6,164 nt of DNA, from positions 1 through 6,164 of the forward strand of contig JAHDGO010000125.1 of the NCBI GenBank assembly GCA_020627605.1. Reading direction: 5' to 3'. The translations under genes were made by a program, and so were the position numbers. Below the pieces are notes generated by a model. That model had not been told where the DNA came from. It saw only the letters and a list, made by a program, of their open reading frames with translations, and did not search any database. Each line of letters begins with the position of its first letter. Position 1 is the first letter of the stretch. Below are positions 5,762 to 6,164 of the stretch, piece by piece. The stretch comes from Yoonia sp. (GTDB lineage Bacteria > Pseudomonadota > Alphaproteobacteria > Rhodobacterales > Rhodobacteraceae).

Positions 5762-6164
5762 ATGTACCCTATCGTCCGTGTCATTAAGGAATTCCTGCGC
5801 GCGCGCAGACTGCCGCCGCTAGAGCCGCTGGGCACACATGTGTCGCACCACCGCTGCTGGCCACAGGACATCGACCAATACATGGAGATGAACAATGGCC
5901 GCATCCTGTCGATCCTTGATATCGGGCGGACGGGGCTTGCCACGCGGGTCGGGCTGATCGCGGCGCTGACGCGCAATCGCTGGGGGCTGACCATGGCGGG
6001 CTGTTCGGTCCGCTACCGCCGCCGGATCAAACCCTTCGTGAAATTCCGCATCGTCAGCAAGGCTGTCGGCTGGGACGCGCGGTTTTTCTATATCGATCAG
6101 TCGATCTGGATCGAGGACGAATGCGCGGTGCAGGTGCTCTACCGCTCTGCCGTGACAGACAAGA
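5762..6164 (+). CDS. Acyl-CoA thioesterase, 4HBT hotdog family, THEM6-like (partial)
   Basis: Only the first 134 residues are present; the frame is open to the window edge, and relatives are roughly 170-190 residues. AGGA 8 nt upstream supports the ATG at 5762. The hotdog signature is WPQDIDQYMEMNNGR (W33-R47), with D36, D38 and N44-N45 at the start of the central helix. It is followed by ILDIGRTGLA (51-60), the family's D-x-G-R motif, then GLTMAGCSVRYRRRIKPF and GWDARFFYIDQSIW, typical of the THEM6-like bacterial branch. Hotdog thioesterases hydrolyse acyl-CoA to free acid and CoA in the cytoplasm; the acyl chain is not predictable here. There is no signal peptide. It is divergent from yggT and preceded by three inverted repeats, so it may be regulated at its own promoter or leader. 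Confidence 0.88.
   Translation, partial: MYPIVRVIKEFLRARRLPPLEPLGTHVSHHRCWPQDIDQYMEMNNGRILSILDIGRTGLATRVGLIAALTRNRWGLTMAGCSVRYRRRIKPFVKFRIVSKAVGWDARFFYIDQSIWIEDECAVQVLYRSAVTDK

Noticed and set aside
5530..5994. Minus-strand open frame of 154 codons overlapping yggT and the thioesterase start
   Set aside because: It overlaps two recognised genes in other frames and its product resembles no family; a third gene here is very unlikely.

Overview
The window looks like ordinary chromosome from an alphaproteobacterium, most likely a member of the Rhodobacteraceae (Roseobacter-type). This rests on the GC-rich codon use, the lack of clear sigma70 promoters, and the close family feel of the thioesterase, YggT, FdsA-type formate dehydrogenase and PA2778/PA2779 proteins. 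It is an inference from remembered family sequences, not from a search. I see no mobile elements, tRNA or rRNA genes, CRISPR arrays or phage genes.

Layout: five genes lie on the minus strand, and one at the right edge lies on the plus strand. From left to right they are: a secreted caspase-fold protein with a C-terminal peptidoglycan-binding-like domain (1-948, minus, cut by the window edge); a large molybdopterin formate dehydrogenase alpha subunit (1076-3844, minus); a two-gene unit of PA2779-family small membrane protein followed by PA2778-family C39-like lipoprotein peptidase (5212 down to 3982, minus); a YggT-family membrane protein (5337-5624, minus); and a 4HBT/THEM6-like acyl-CoA thioesterase (5762-6164, plus, cut by the window edge). 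The last two are divergent. No stretch longer than about 140 bp is without a gene.

How the genes relate: only PA2779-PA2778 is a clear operon, with a 7-bp gap and a GTG start that has no Shine-Dalgarno. The formate dehydrogenase subunit stands alone. The beta, gamma and accessory genes that usually accompany FdsA are absent from both flanks, and the protein lacks cysteines where NuoG/FdsA-type proteins usually hold a His-Cys3 cluster. The caspase-fold protein has lost both catalytic residues of the fold.

The intergenic regions are short but carry perfect or near-perfect inverted repeats. One lies 3' of the formate dehydrogenase, one is in its leader, one is 3' of yggT, and three follow in a row just ahead of the thioesterase. 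These repeats, the degenerate caspase and the PA2778/PA2779 pair are the items most worth a second look. I do not see a convincing new multi-gene system.
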